A DNA stretch of 64,000 nucleotides, taken from contig NZ_CP031305.1 of the NCBI RefSeq assembly GCF_004799645.1, positions 2,418,001 through 2,482,000 on the forward strand. The letters run 5' to 3'. Below, in pieces: positions 27,515 to 34,291 of this stretch. Position 1 is the first letter of the stretch. Every line of letters begins with the position of its first letter. This DNA comes from Natronorubrum bangense. Its GTDB lineage: Archaea > Halobacteriota > Halobacteria > Halobacteriales > Natrialbaceae. The position numbers and the translations under genes are program-made. The notes below the pieces were generated by a model. That model saw only the letters and a program-made list of their open reading frames with translations. It did no database searches and had not been told where the DNA came from.

Positions 27515-28843
27515 ATGAGTTACCGTTCGTCAGCCACGAGCCGGATTGTCGTGTGTCTCGTGACTGTGCTGCTCGTCGGTGTCGGGATGGCAGGTGTCGT
27601 GACAGCGGCGACACCTGCCAACGGCTCGATAGCCCTAGAGACAGACACCGACTCGGTCGAGGACACAGTCGACGGACCGACTGGTGCGCTCGAGAACACG
27701 ACGAACGACACGACTGCGGATCTCAAAGAGGCGGTCGATGAAACGAGTAGCGATCTCGAGAAGACGACAGACGGCACCACAGACGGTCTCGAGGCCACAA
27801 CCGACCGGACGACGGACACGCTCGAGAACACCACCAACACCCTCGATGGGACAGTCACTGAAACGACGGACACGCTCGAGACCACCACCAACACGACTGT
27901 TGCTGGCCTCGAAAGCGACCGTGGAGCATCGACCACGATCGACGCGCCAGTTGTCGGACTCGAGGCCAGCGTCGACCGTTCGATGAGCGACACACCCGAA
28001 AGAGCGGATGCCGCCGAGGCCGCAGCCGACAGTGGTGCTGACGGGATGCCAGCCGGTGGAACCGCACCCGCGACGGATGCCGTCCTCGTCGGCCTGTTGG
28101 GTGCGATTACCGCCGCTAGTGCTGGCGCGTCTGCAGGCACCGGAGCGGCAGCCGGTGCCGGCACGTCGGCCGGAGCGGCTGGCGCTGGCGGTCTGAGCGG
28201 GCTGGTGGCCAACTGGCTCACGCACTCGAGTGGGCTCCGTCTGCTCCGGCGTGTCGGCTCGGTCGTTCCCTGGGAGCTCGCCCCCATCTTCAAATACAGC
28301 CGGTACGACGATTCGGACCCACTCGAGAACGAGCATCGTCGAACCGTCTACGAAACGATCGCATCCCAACCGGGTGTGTATCTCTCGCAGATAAGCGACG
28401 ACAGCGACGTCGCCCTCTCGACAGTCCGCCACCACGTCCGCATCCTCGAAGCTGAGGGACTGGTCGCTACGGCCAAAGTGCACGGCAAGCGCCGATACTA
28501 TCTCGAGGCCGACGGCGAGAGAACAGTCACAACTCCTGATGGCACCGTCGGTGTCGAACTCCACGCTGCCCTCGCAGAACCCGCAAAGCGCGAGTTGCTC
28601 GAGACGCTCGCGGCCCTCGGACCGGTCTCCAACGGCCGACTCGCCGACGAACTCGAGTGCGACCCGAGCACTGTCTCACACCACCTCACTGCGCTCGCAG
28701 CCGACGACCTGATCGTCCGTGAGCAAGACGGACGATCGGTCAGCAACGACCTTACGACCGATGTCGAGACGGTGGTTCGTGATCCAGAACACGCACTCGA
28801 GGACGACTCGGGTGGAACGTCGGAAGTGCTGGCAGACGACTGA
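27515..28843 (+). CDS. Membrane-anchored double winged-helix regulator with hendecad repeats
   Basis: 442 residues in an order rarely seen. Residues 11-31 form a signal peptide or membrane helix. Residues 40-150 are Thr/Asp-rich, with Leu-Glu pairs exactly 11 residues apart at positions 59, 70, 81, 92, 103, then 110, 121, 132. Residues 186-232 are hydrophobic Ala/Gly-rich and can cross the membrane. Two winged helices follow: about 268-335 (VYLSQISDDSDVALSTVRHH) and 350-415 (NGRLADELECDPSTVSHHL). The first wing has KVHGKRRYYL, as in haloarchaeal TrmB/ArsR-like regulators. The repeat region should lie outside the cell and the DNA-binding part inside, so it may pass an outside signal straight to a promoter. 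Targets are unknown. Confidence 0.75.
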   Translation: MSYRSSATSRIVVCLVTVLLVGVGMAGVVTAATPANGSIALETDTDSVEDTVDGPTGALENTTNDTTADLKEAVDETSSDLEKTTDGTTDGLEATTDRTTDTLENTTNTLDGTVTETTDTLETTTNTTVAGLESDRGASTTIDAPVVGLEASVDRSMSDTPERADAAEAAADSGADGMPAGGTAPATDAVLVGLLGAITAASAGASAGTGAAAGAGTSAGAAGAGGLSGLVANWLTHSSGLRLLRRVGSVVPWELAPIFKYSRYDDSDPLENEHRRTVYETIASQPGVYLSQISDDSDVALSTVRHHVRILEAEGLVATAKVHGKRRYYLEADGERTVTTPDGTVGVELHAALAEPAKRELLETLAALGPVSNGRLADELECDPSTVSHHLTALAADDLIVREQDGRSVSNDLTTDVETVVRDPEHALEDDSGGTSEVLADD

Positions 28844-28885
28844 GACAGGCATAGATGGCTGCTGCTGTCGGTGTTCGTCGTGTCG

Positions 28886-28891
28886 AAAAAA
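28886..28891 (-). terminator. U-tract terminator of the rps15-rps3ae operon
   Basis: Six T residues on the minus strand, 22-28 bases past the rps3ae stop. Confidence 0.45.
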
Positions 28892-28913
28892 TCGGTGTCG
28901 TCGTTGTCTGCGC

Positions 28914-29555
28914 TTAGTCGTCCGTGGCGACGTCTTCTTCGTCGACGTCGACCGCGGTCGCCTCCTCTTCGGCGACTTCTTCGGGGTGTGCCTCGAGTGT
29001 CGTCTTCTGGATCTCGACGCGGCGCAGCGGGTAGATCGTCTTGGCTTCGCCGTAGATGCCCGAGGAGAGTCGTCCCTCGACAACGCTGTCGATGAGTTCC
29101 TCGAACGAGCGCTCGGCGGCGGCCTCTTCGATCATCTCGACCATCGTCTCGCGGATGGCTTTCTCCTGGCTTGCGTCGGCCTTTTTCGTCGTGAAGGCGA
29201 CGGGCTGGATCTGAACACGGTAGTCGTCCGTCGTCAGGACGGTGACGTAGGCTTCGATCTTCGAGGCACCGCGGCGGACCAGCGAGCGAAGGTAGTCACG
29301 GGTCAGGGAGTGTTCCTTGAACTCCGTGTAGGCGCTGTCGCTGCCGACGTCGGTGATTTTGAAGGTCAGCTTCGTGTTGTTCTCGCTGGCGTTGTTGTTC
29401 AGTTCGCCAAGCGTCGTTTCGATGGTTCGGTCGTAGACTTTCTCCGGTTCGTCAGCGGGGGTTTCGCCGAGTTCCTGCCGGTCGAACTGCTCCGGTGCCA
29501 GGACGGTGTACCACCGCTTTTCCTGTTTTGCGCGTGAAACTGATCGTTCACTCAT
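28914..29555 (-). CDS. rps3ae: 30S ribosomal protein S3Ae (eS1)
   Basis: 213 residues, the archaeal/eukaryotic small-subunit protein eS1. Start MSERSVSRAKQEKRWYTVLAP and the segments TLGELNNN, KLTFKITDVGSDSAYTEFKEHSLTRDYLRSL (two parts) and YPLRRVEIQKTTLEAHP are family marks. The acidic tail after residue 190 is typical of haloarchaea. It overlaps pcc1 by 8 bases and is the last gene of a conserved archaeal operon: rps15, recJ-like, pcc1, rps3ae. Confidence 0.95.
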   Translation of the reverse strand: MSERSVSRAKQEKRWYTVLAPEQFDRQELGETPADEPEKVYDRTIETTLGELNNNASENNTKLTFKITDVGSDSAYTEFKEHSLTRDYLRSLVRRGASKIEAYVTVLTTDDYRVQIQPVAFTTKKADASQEKAIRETMVEMIEEAAAERSFEELIDSVVEGRLSSGIYGEAKTIYPLRRVEIQKTTLEAHPEEVAEEEATAVDVDEEDVATDD

Positions 29556-29847
29556 TGTTTGGTAGTGTCTCTTGATCGCTGTCGGACACAGGGCCCGTGT
29601 CCGTCGGTTGGTCGTGCTGTCCCGCTCGCGTCTGCTCGATGACGTCGACTGCGACCTCGAGATTGACGACGTAGTCGTCGACCGTCGAGTGGAGTCCGCC
29701 AGTGGTCTCGCGGTCGATCCGCGTGACGACGGCCTCACCATCGTCGGAGACGATAGTCTCCATCTCGTCTGTGTTGTCCGGGTCTATTGCCCGCACAACG
29801 AGTTCCGGCTCGTCGTGAGCCGTTCGAATGGTCGCGTGTCGGCTCAT
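29548..29847 (-). CDS. pcc1: KEOPS complex subunit Pcc1
   Basis: 99 residues. Pcc1 dimerises and docks Kae1 in the KEOPS complex, which makes threonylcarbamoyladenosine at position 37 of ANN-decoding tRNAs. The beta-alpha-beta-beta-alpha fold is suggested by HATIRTAHDEPELVVRAIDP, EAVVTRIDRETTGGLHSTVDDYVVNLEVAVDVI. The Asp-Asp-Tyr-x-x-Asn element in the helix is typical. It overlaps its neighbours at both ends (4 bases with the recJ-like gene, 8 with rps3ae). The 20-residue acidic tail is a haloarchaeal addition. Confidence 0.87.
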   Translation of the reverse strand: MSRHATIRTAHDEPELVVRAIDPDNTDEMETIVSDDGEAVVTRIDRETTGGLHSTVDDYVVNLEVAVDVIEQTRAGQHDQPTDTGPVSDSDQETLPNNE

Positions 29848-31067
29848 CGTAACTCCCTCACTGCCTCGATGATCGTCGCGTTATCCCTGGCTGAATCGTA
29901 CCGAAGGTAGCCACGCCGATGGCCGATATCGTACTCGGCCCTCGAGTCGCCCTCGTCGCCGAGTTCCCGGGCAACACCCTCCACAGTCACGCCGAGCGGG
30001 TCGTCGCCCCGGGTCACGATCGCTGCCTCGGTGCTGTCGGCATCGGCCGACTGCTGTCGTCCCTCGCCGATAGCGAGGACGGTCGGCTCCGGCGAGCGAC
30101 ACGCTGCAGCGATCCGTGCGACTGCTTCGACTGGCCCGTCGTTGATCTCGACGACGAACAGTCCGTTATAACGACTCGTCGACGCCGTCTCGAGTGCCGT
30201 GTGAGCGCGACGGCCGTACTCGCGCCAGACTGCAAGCGCCGGCTCGTGGACATCGTGGCCCAGTGCGAGCGCAGCGCCCGTCCCTGGATCGGTTCGGGCC
30301 GTCGCCTCGAGCACGTCGGCGTAGCCGCCGACCGTCTCGAACGTGTGATCTGGCGTCGCATACGGGCGAAGCGCCCGCTGGATCGTCTCTGCGGTCGCCG
30401 CAGTCGCCGCTTCAGCACCGACGACGTCGAGTGCGACACTCGAGCCAATCGCTCGATGGTCGTCGGTCGTGAGCGTCTCGGGAGCGTCGAGGTCGATGCC
30501 GAGTCGCGAAAGCGCGTCGCGCGTCGCGTCTGGAGTACCCGACCACGATGCGTGCAACCGTGTCGTGTGGGCGAGTCCGTCGACTGGGTCTGCGGTCGGA
30601 ACTGCAACCCCTGGTCGGCGGGACACGAGCCCGCGCTCTTGGGCGGTCTCGAGCACCCATTCGCTCTCGCCGGCACCCGGCTCGATATCGGCGGCGACGA
30701 GGCCGGCGAGTGCGAGCACGGACTCCGGATCGGTCCCGAGTTCGCGAACACAGTCGAGTGCCGCGAGTGTGGCTGGTCGGTCGGCCGTCTCGAGTCGCGT
30801 CACGTCCGTATCGATCGCACCGATTGCGATCGTGACGTCGTCTGCTGCCGGCGTTCGGTCGCGAACGCGTGCCGTCCGCGCCGCGACGGTCCGGTCAACG
30901 CTCACCTGAAACGGCGTCTCGTGCTCGGCCAGTGCCCTCGCGAGGAGGCCACTCGCCGCGAGCGCGTCGCCGTCGGCTCGCGCGACGATGTGGACGAAGC
31001 CCGCGCTCTCGAGTGTCCTCGAGACGGGGGCAGACGTCGATTCGACGGACCGGCCTTCGGTTGCCAT
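29844..31067 (-). CDS. RecJ-like DHH-family protein with degraded active site
   Basis: 407 residues. It sits between rps15 and pcc1, the place where archaea carry a RecJ-like/DHH gene, which is the main reason for the call. An N-terminal fold with ARADGDALAASGLLARAL resembles motif I (Asp-x-Asp) of DHH phosphoesterases, but the DHH triplet of motif III is not visible and other metal residues are not clear. The C-terminal GRRQ-like region and EVFGH-type glycine motif of DHHA1 may correspond to VTRGDDPLGVTVEGVARELGDEG. It may be a non-catalytic or altered paralogue, like the Cdc45/GINS-linked RecJ relatives. ATG 31067 lies 12 bases past the rps15 stop. Confidence 0.65.
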   Translation of the reverse strand: MATEGRSVESTSAPVSRTLESAGFVHIVARADGDALAASGLLARALAEHETPFQVSVDRTVAARTARVRDRTPAADDVTIAIGAIDTDVTRLETADRPATLAALDCVRELGTDPESVLALAGLVAADIEPGAGESEWVLETAQERGLVSRRPGVAVPTADPVDGLAHTTRLHASWSGTPDATRDALSRLGIDLDAPETLTTDDHRAIGSSVALDVVGAEAATAATAETIQRALRPYATPDHTFETVGGYADVLEATARTDPGTGAALALGHDVHEPALAVWREYGRRAHTALETASTSRYNGLFVVEINDGPVEAVARIAAACRSPEPTVLAIGEGRQQSADADSTEAAIVTRGDDPLGVTVEGVARELGDEGDSRAEYDIGHRRGYLRYDSARDNATIIEAVRELR

Positions 31068-31078
31068 GGAGCTAGTGC

Positions 31079-31546
31079 TTACTCTTCGATGAGTTCGACG
31101 GCGACGTCGTAGGAGTACGTGAAGTCAGGCTCAATCTCGTCACCACGGTAGTAGTCGACGAGGCGGCGAACCTTCGATTCCGTGTTCTGCAGGGCGCGTT
31201 TGTTCTGGTAGTCCTGCTGGTTCTGCTGGATGTGCTCGCGCAGGCGCACGGCACGTTCCATCAGGTTGTAGAGGTCCTCGGGAATGTCCGACTTCGCGTC
31301 GTTCTCCTCGAGAATCTCGGTGAGCTTCTTGCCGGTCGCCAGCTTGACGTCCGGAATCGGCGTGCCCGTGACACCTTCGTCACGCAGCTTCATGCCGATC
31401 TGGCTTGGCTCGTAGCCCTGCTCTGCTAGTTCGACGACTCGGTCTTCGATCTTGTCCGAGTCGACGTCGCTCCACTCCGGCGGTTCGTCTGCCGCTGGCT
31501 TGTCCGATCCGGACGAGCCACGACGGCGGGTGTGCATTCGTGCCAT
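31079..31546 (-). CDS. rps15: 30S ribosomal protein S15 (uS15)
   Basis: 155 residues, archaeal form with an N-terminal extension. ARMHTRRRGSSGSDKP opens the protein, GYEPSQIGMKLRDE and GVTGTPIPDVKLATGKKL follow, and the C-terminal S15 core has LMERAVRLREHIQQN and RRLVDYYRG. First gene of the conserved rps15-recJ-pcc1-rps3ae operon. No TATA box is clear close to ATG 31546; the leader may be longer. The 325 bases from here to the tRNA promoter hold no recognisable gene. Confidence 0.95.
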   Translation of the reverse strand: MARMHTRRRGSSGSDKPAADEPPEWSDVDSDKIEDRVVELAEQGYEPSQIGMKLRDEGVTGTPIPDVKLATGKKLTEILEENDAKSDIPEDLYNLMERAVRLREHIQQNQQDYQNKRALQNTESKVRRLVDYYRGDEIEPDFTYSYDVAVELIEE

Positions 31547-31872
31547 TGGTCGAGGATAGGAACCGCACTGACCGCTCCGTACGCAACAGTCGGGTCGGCC
31601 GACTGCCGGTGCACTTCCGCAATCCCAAGCCATCCGAAACAGTGGATGGCACAGTCGGATTTGCGGCCGTGCGCTTCCCATGCCTGCTTTCCGTCGAACG
31701 GACTAAAGGGTTTCTAGACCGTGCTCGCGACCACGACTCTGCCGTCGACAGCTCTCGGCTGGACGCTCGCGTTCGGTTCCAGCTGGCCTGTGGCCTCGCG
31801 TCGTTTCGGCGATGACCGCCGATCGTCTCGTATGTGTGGTAACGACAGGGTTGGCTCGAGCGTTTCGAGGGG
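31547..31872. other. Gap between rps15 and tRNA-Ala, no gene seen
   Basis: About 325 bases that must hold the promoter and leader of the rps15 operon (minus strand). Frames are basic and short. I see no conserved motif beyond a weak CTTTAG run near 31700. Confidence 0.5.
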
Positions 31873-31880
31873 TTTATCTA
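31873..31880 (+). promoter_or_regulatory. TATA box of tRNA-Ala
   Basis: TTTATCTA, 31-38 bases before the first base of the tRNA, as is usual for archaeal tRNA genes. Confidence 0.5.
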
Positions 31881-31910
31881 TTCCCCGGAGAAACGATTGA
31901 ATGCGAACGA

Positions 31911-31982
31911 GGGCTCGTAGATCAGGGGTAGATCACTCCCTTGGCATGGGAGAGGCCCCGGGTTCAAATCCCGGCGAGTCCA
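31911..31982 (+). tRNA. tRNA-Ala (anticodon GGC)
   Basis: 72 bases that fold as a standard cloverleaf without intron. Acceptor GGGCTCG pairs with CGAGTCC with one G-T pair; the anticodon stem CTCCC/GGGAG encloses TTGGCAT, giving anticodon GGC for alanine; the T arm CCGGG-TTCAAAT-CCCGG is intact and the discriminator is A. CCA is not encoded and must be added. Its 3' end (from 31959) is repeated downstream at 32089 and partly at 32184. Confidence 0.95.
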
Positions 31983-31984
31983 CT
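31959..31984 (+). repeat. att-like repeat, copy 1 (within tRNA-Ala 3' end)
   Basis: 26 bases from the T arm through the acceptor end plus CACT. Identical to 32089-32114. The 3' part of a tRNA is the classical integration target of archaeal integrases. Confidence 0.7.
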
Positions 31985-32033
31985 ATTTTCGCGGCGAACA
32001 AATTCGTGAGCCGCGCAACTCGTCGTCGAAGGT

Positions 32034-32102
32034 GGGATTTGAAGCCCTGGAAGTCGCAGCGCGAGCGAAGCGAGCGACCGTCTTCCTTCGGGTTCAAATC
32101 CC
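32034..32102. repeat. Imperfect hairpin built from an inverted tRNA T-arm piece
   Basis: GGGATTTGAA (32034-32043) is the exact reverse complement of TTCAAATCCC (32093-32102) in att copy 2. Inside it, CCC/GGG and GGAAG (32049) / CTTCC (32082) also pair. The loop is GCGAGCGAAGCGAGCG-type purine-rich sequence. It could be a transcription end, a recombination scar or an RNA structure. Confidence 0.5.
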
Positions 32103-32114
32103 GGCGAGTCCACT
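32089..32114 (+). repeat. att-like repeat, copy 2
   Basis: Perfect 26-base copy of the tRNA-Ala 3' end plus CACT, offset exactly 130 bases from copy 1. Confidence 0.7.
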
Positions 32115-32183
32115 TCTCTCCGCTCGCTTCACTTGCTCCGATCAGTAAACTCGCTGAACATCGCAAACAAAAAGTGGTTGCTC

Positions 32184-32198
32184 AATCCCGGCGAGTCC
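32184..32198 (+). repeat. att-like repeat, copy 3 (15 bases)
   Basis: AATCCCGGCGAGTCC, the last 15 bases of the T stem and acceptor. After it the match ends (CCCTATTC instead of ACTATTTTC, though CTATT follows in both). Confidence 0.55.
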
Positions 32199-32199
32199 C

Positions 32200-32506
32200 C
32201 TATTCTTGTAGTGCGAACAACCCAGTAAACACTGCTTTTCCGATTCGGTAGTGGCCTGTTTCGGCGTATTCGGTGAGCCGAAGGGCCACGCTACTCGAGT
32301 CTCGAGCCGGCTGCAGTTGATCTGTTCGAGTGTTTCGACACCCTGATCGGAGACCACATCGCACGGATGCCGACCGGCAGCTCGTGGCGATGCACCGCAA
32401 TGGTTCGGGCGACGTCGAACGGGTACTCGAGGCCGATCTGGATCCAAGTTCGGTGTCTCCGGTAGCGGTGATGGAGACGATTTCGACTGTGGCCGACCGC
32501 GAGCAA
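32200..32506 (-). pseudogene. Possible gene remnant next to the att repeats
   Basis: On the minus strand one frame reads protein-like in its upstream half (WIQIGLEYPFDVARTIAVHR) and a different frame in its downstream half (VALRLTEYAETGHYRIGKA, ending VFTGLFALQE and a stop at 32200). No single frame covers both, so if this was a gene it now has a frameshift near 32380. No family is recognised. It could equally be noncoding; the support is only the look of the translations. Confidence 0.25.
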
Positions 32507-32520
32507 AAATTGTCAGCGGG

Positions 32521-32697
32521 CTAGCAGTAGTACACCCAGAAGGGATGCTCGTTCGTACATTCGACTTTCGTGTACTCACCAAATGCAGCGACATACGGGC
32601 TCACTTTTAGTTCCACGTCCGCTCCAGGGACGGTGATACTGATGGTTTCTGCACATTTCGGGCACGCAACGTCCTGTGTCTCTGTTAGTTGTGTCAT
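32521..32697 (-). CDS. 58-residue small zinc-finger-like protein
   Basis: ATG 32697 to TAG 32521. The protein begins MTQLTETQDVACPKCAETIS and holds a CPKC pair near residue 12, a second cysteine in VECTNEHPF, and a final Cys. A CPxC knuckle with one or more further cysteines suggests a zinc-binding mini-protein of the type common in haloarchaea. It starts inside the last codons of the upstream 48-residue gene (ATGA overlap), so the two are read as a coupled pair. Function unknown. Confidence 0.65.
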   Translation of the reverse strand: MTQLTETQDVACPKCAETISITVPGADVELKVSPYVAAFGEYTKVECTNEHPFWVYYC

Positions 32698-32840
32698 GGT
32701 TCCACTGCTGGGGCTGGTTTGTCGGCACGCATCGAGATGCCCATCATACGGTATTTCTGACAGGCGTTCACCGCCTGGTCCGAAATGGACTCGTGTTTCT
32801 CGATTCCCACGCCGCGGGTGATGTGCTGGTCTGGACTCAT
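32694..32840 (-). CDS. 48-residue small protein coupled to the zinc-finger gene
   Basis: ATG 32840 to TGA 32694. Reads MSPDQHITRGVGIEKHESIS, then DQAVNACQKYRMMGISMRAD and KPAPAVEP. Not recognised. Its stop overlaps the start of the 58-residue zinc-finger gene by 4 bases (ATGA). It may form a small two-gene unit with it, or the pair may be the tail of a longer operon: a 64-codon frame (32848-33042) ends 7 bases before it, but that frame has no family support. Confidence 0.5.
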   Translation of the reverse strand: MSPDQHITRGVGIEKHESISDQAVNACQKYRMMGISMRADKPAPAVEP

Positions 32841-32847
32841 TGGTCTG

Positions 32848-33042
32848 TCATTCCCCATCAACGGTTGCTACGAGAAGGTGGGTGAGGTAGCTATCTGATG
32901 ACAGTTCAGCAGTTGCTGCCGTTCGTGCACCTGTTGCACACGTGTCACCAGCTGAGCGACAGCTCGTGCGTGAGACCACGTATCGAGAGACAAGATCCAG
33001 ATCGAAAGTGAGGACTCGACCAGTGTAAGCCGACACGACCAT
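32848..33042 (-). CDS. Doubtful 64-residue frame upstream of the small gene pair
   Basis: ATG 33042 to TGA 32848, ending 7 bases before the 48-residue gene. Contains VLTFDLDLVSRYVVSRTSC and an Ala/Thr-rich end HLLVATVDGE. It is not strongly acidic and no domain is seen. Listed because its spacing would suit a three-gene operon; it may not be real. Confidence 0.25.
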   Translation of the reverse strand: MVVSAYTGRVLTFDLDLVSRYVVSRTSCRSAGDTCATGARTAATAELSSDSYLTHLLVATVDGE

Positions 33043-33051
33043 CGCCGGAAG

Positions 33052-33420
33052 TCAGTCCACGATGCAGGCTGCTGTGAGTGGGCGAGCGTTGTCCCGGCCG
33101 GACGAACACTCCGATTTGGCCCACGCTCGAGTGACCGGTATGTCGGTCACGACTACCACTTGAACCGCCCCGCTATCGGCGTCGTAGCCACTGACTACGG
33201 TCCGGTCGTCCAGTAGGTCGACGCTGTACGGCGGCAGCTCGTTGTGGGCCGAGATGGAGAGAGGGCACTCGAGAGCCCCGGAAAATGGTCCTGATTGATC
33301 GCGTGGCTGTCTTTCACGACGCGTTGCGAATCGATGAGCGCCGTCTGCATACCCGCGTTGATCGACACGCAGATATCCCCGGTGGCGTCGCCTGTGTGGG
33401 GTTTTCCATGGACGATTGGC
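33052..33420 (-). pseudogene. Decayed gene with a frameshift, unknown family
   Basis: On the minus strand, from about 33420 the frame reads IVHGKPHTGDATGDICVSIN and continues AGMQTALIDSQRVVKDSHAI then NQDHFPG. At about 33273-33283, near a run of C residues, the sense moves to another frame that reads ALECPLSISAHNELPPYSVD and on through LLDDRTVVSGYDADSGAVQ to VVVVTD and a stop at 33052. Both halves look like folded haloarchaeal protein and neither frame is open across both. The second half resembles the C-terminal part of haloarchaeal regulators with a CP-type start, which I cannot name with certainty. Confidence 0.35.
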
Positions 33421-33509
33421 CTGTGATCCGACTAGTCGGACGCCTTCCTCGTCGAGTTCCGACTATTGCAAGCCTAGATCACAAACAGCTGCCGACAGGC
33501 CGCGAGCGC

Positions 33510-33902
33510 TCACTCGTCGTCTCGAGCCGCTTGCGCCCGCTCCCGTGCTGTTTCGATCTGTTCGTCCAACTTCTTCACGACAGTGTATTTGAATTCGTCG
33601 GGCATCTGGCCGTACTCGACGTCGACGGTCACCATCGCATCGCAGTCGTCGACGATTTCCGGAGCCCACTTCCCACGTGCGAGTTTCGACTCTTCCGTGA
33701 CGACTGCGGTGCCGTCCTCGAGATCGATGAAGGCGGTCACTGTGTTCCAGATCTTGGGGTTGCTCGTGGTTGCCTCATCAAACAGTCCCTCGAGTCGTGA
33801 TTCTTTGATCGGCTCGGCTGCGACCTCATCACGCAACCCCTCGAGGGCGTCGGCAAGCGCCTCGTACTCGGCTGCGGTCCCCTCGGAGTCGTCGAGAATC
33901 AT
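33510..33902 (-). CDS. 130-residue soluble acidic protein, unknown
   Basis: ATG 33902 to stop 33510. Helical N-terminal third (AAEYEALADALEGLRDEVA), then a beta-rich middle (WNTVTAFIDLEDGTAVVTEE, WAPEIVDDCDAMVTVDVEYG) and a C-terminal helix KKLDEQIETARERAQAARD. No family recognised and no signal peptide. Acidic composition and uniform reading support a real gene, in contrast to the decayed sequence downstream. The upstream in-frame extension to 34022 is basic and rejected. Confidence 0.65.
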   Translation of the reverse strand: MILDDSEGTAAEYEALADALEGLRDEVAAEPIKESRLEGLFDEATTSNPKIWNTVTAFIDLEDGTAVVTEESKLARGKWAPEIVDDCDAMVTVDVEYGQMPDEFKYTVVKKLDEQIETARERAQAARDDE

Positions 33903-34258
33903 CGACGCCACCCCGCGTCGTTGGTGCTGGTCTGCATCTGTATGAGACGGTTGTGGCTGGATCCCCAAGACTCCCGCCTTTCGGTCGACAGCCGCGCGTG
34001 ACCGATTTGACAGCCACTGCACACCGCATCCTACGACAGCGATGGTCTGTTACTCGGTTCAGTTGGCACTCGTCTGCGTGCTGAAAGACAAGATGAGTGT
34101 CACGCCGGACAATATCTCGTATTTCATGAACGTAAATCGTGTCACACAGAATAGAATTTATTGAAACGAACCGGTCAGGTACACCGTACGCAGACGACGC
34201 GTGTACCGCCGGGTGAGTAGTGACAACGTAGTTAATACCGGTCCGCCCAACGAGAGAG
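33903..34258. other. Intergenic, possible tiny leaderless peptide only
   Basis: About 355 bases. On the minus strand a TATA-like AATAAATTC (34153-34162) lies about 27-35 bases before ATG 34127, which opens a 22-codon frame (MKYEILSGVTLILSFSTQTS, then AN and stop). Nothing else is seen. Confidence 0.3.
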
Positions 34259-34266
34259 AATATACT
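34259..34266 (+). promoter_or_regulatory. TATA box of the HalOD1 gene
   Basis: AATATACT, 26-33 bases before ATG 34292. Confidence 0.5.
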
Positions 34267-34291
34267 CGCGGCCACGACAACAGAGTTCGTC

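Noticed and set aside
31547..31910. Hidden RNA gene between rps15 and tRNA-Ala
   Set aside because: No extended pairing or box motifs (C/D, H/ACA, SRP, RNase P) could be found by eye.
31933..32166. Minus-strand frame reading through tRNA-Ala and the att copies
   Set aside because: The DSPGFEPGASPMPRE-type peptide is the familiar spurious translation of an antisense tRNA and its repeats.
32848..33042. 64-codon frame as the firm first gene of a three-gene mini-operon
   Set aside because: Spacing is suggestive but the composition is neutral and nothing resembles a known protein; kept only as a doubtful entry.
33285..33800. 171-codon plus-strand frame over the pseudogene and the 130-residue gene
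   Set aside because: Its 3' half is the antisense of a better, acidic minus-strand gene, and its 5' half covers the decayed remnant; no family seen.
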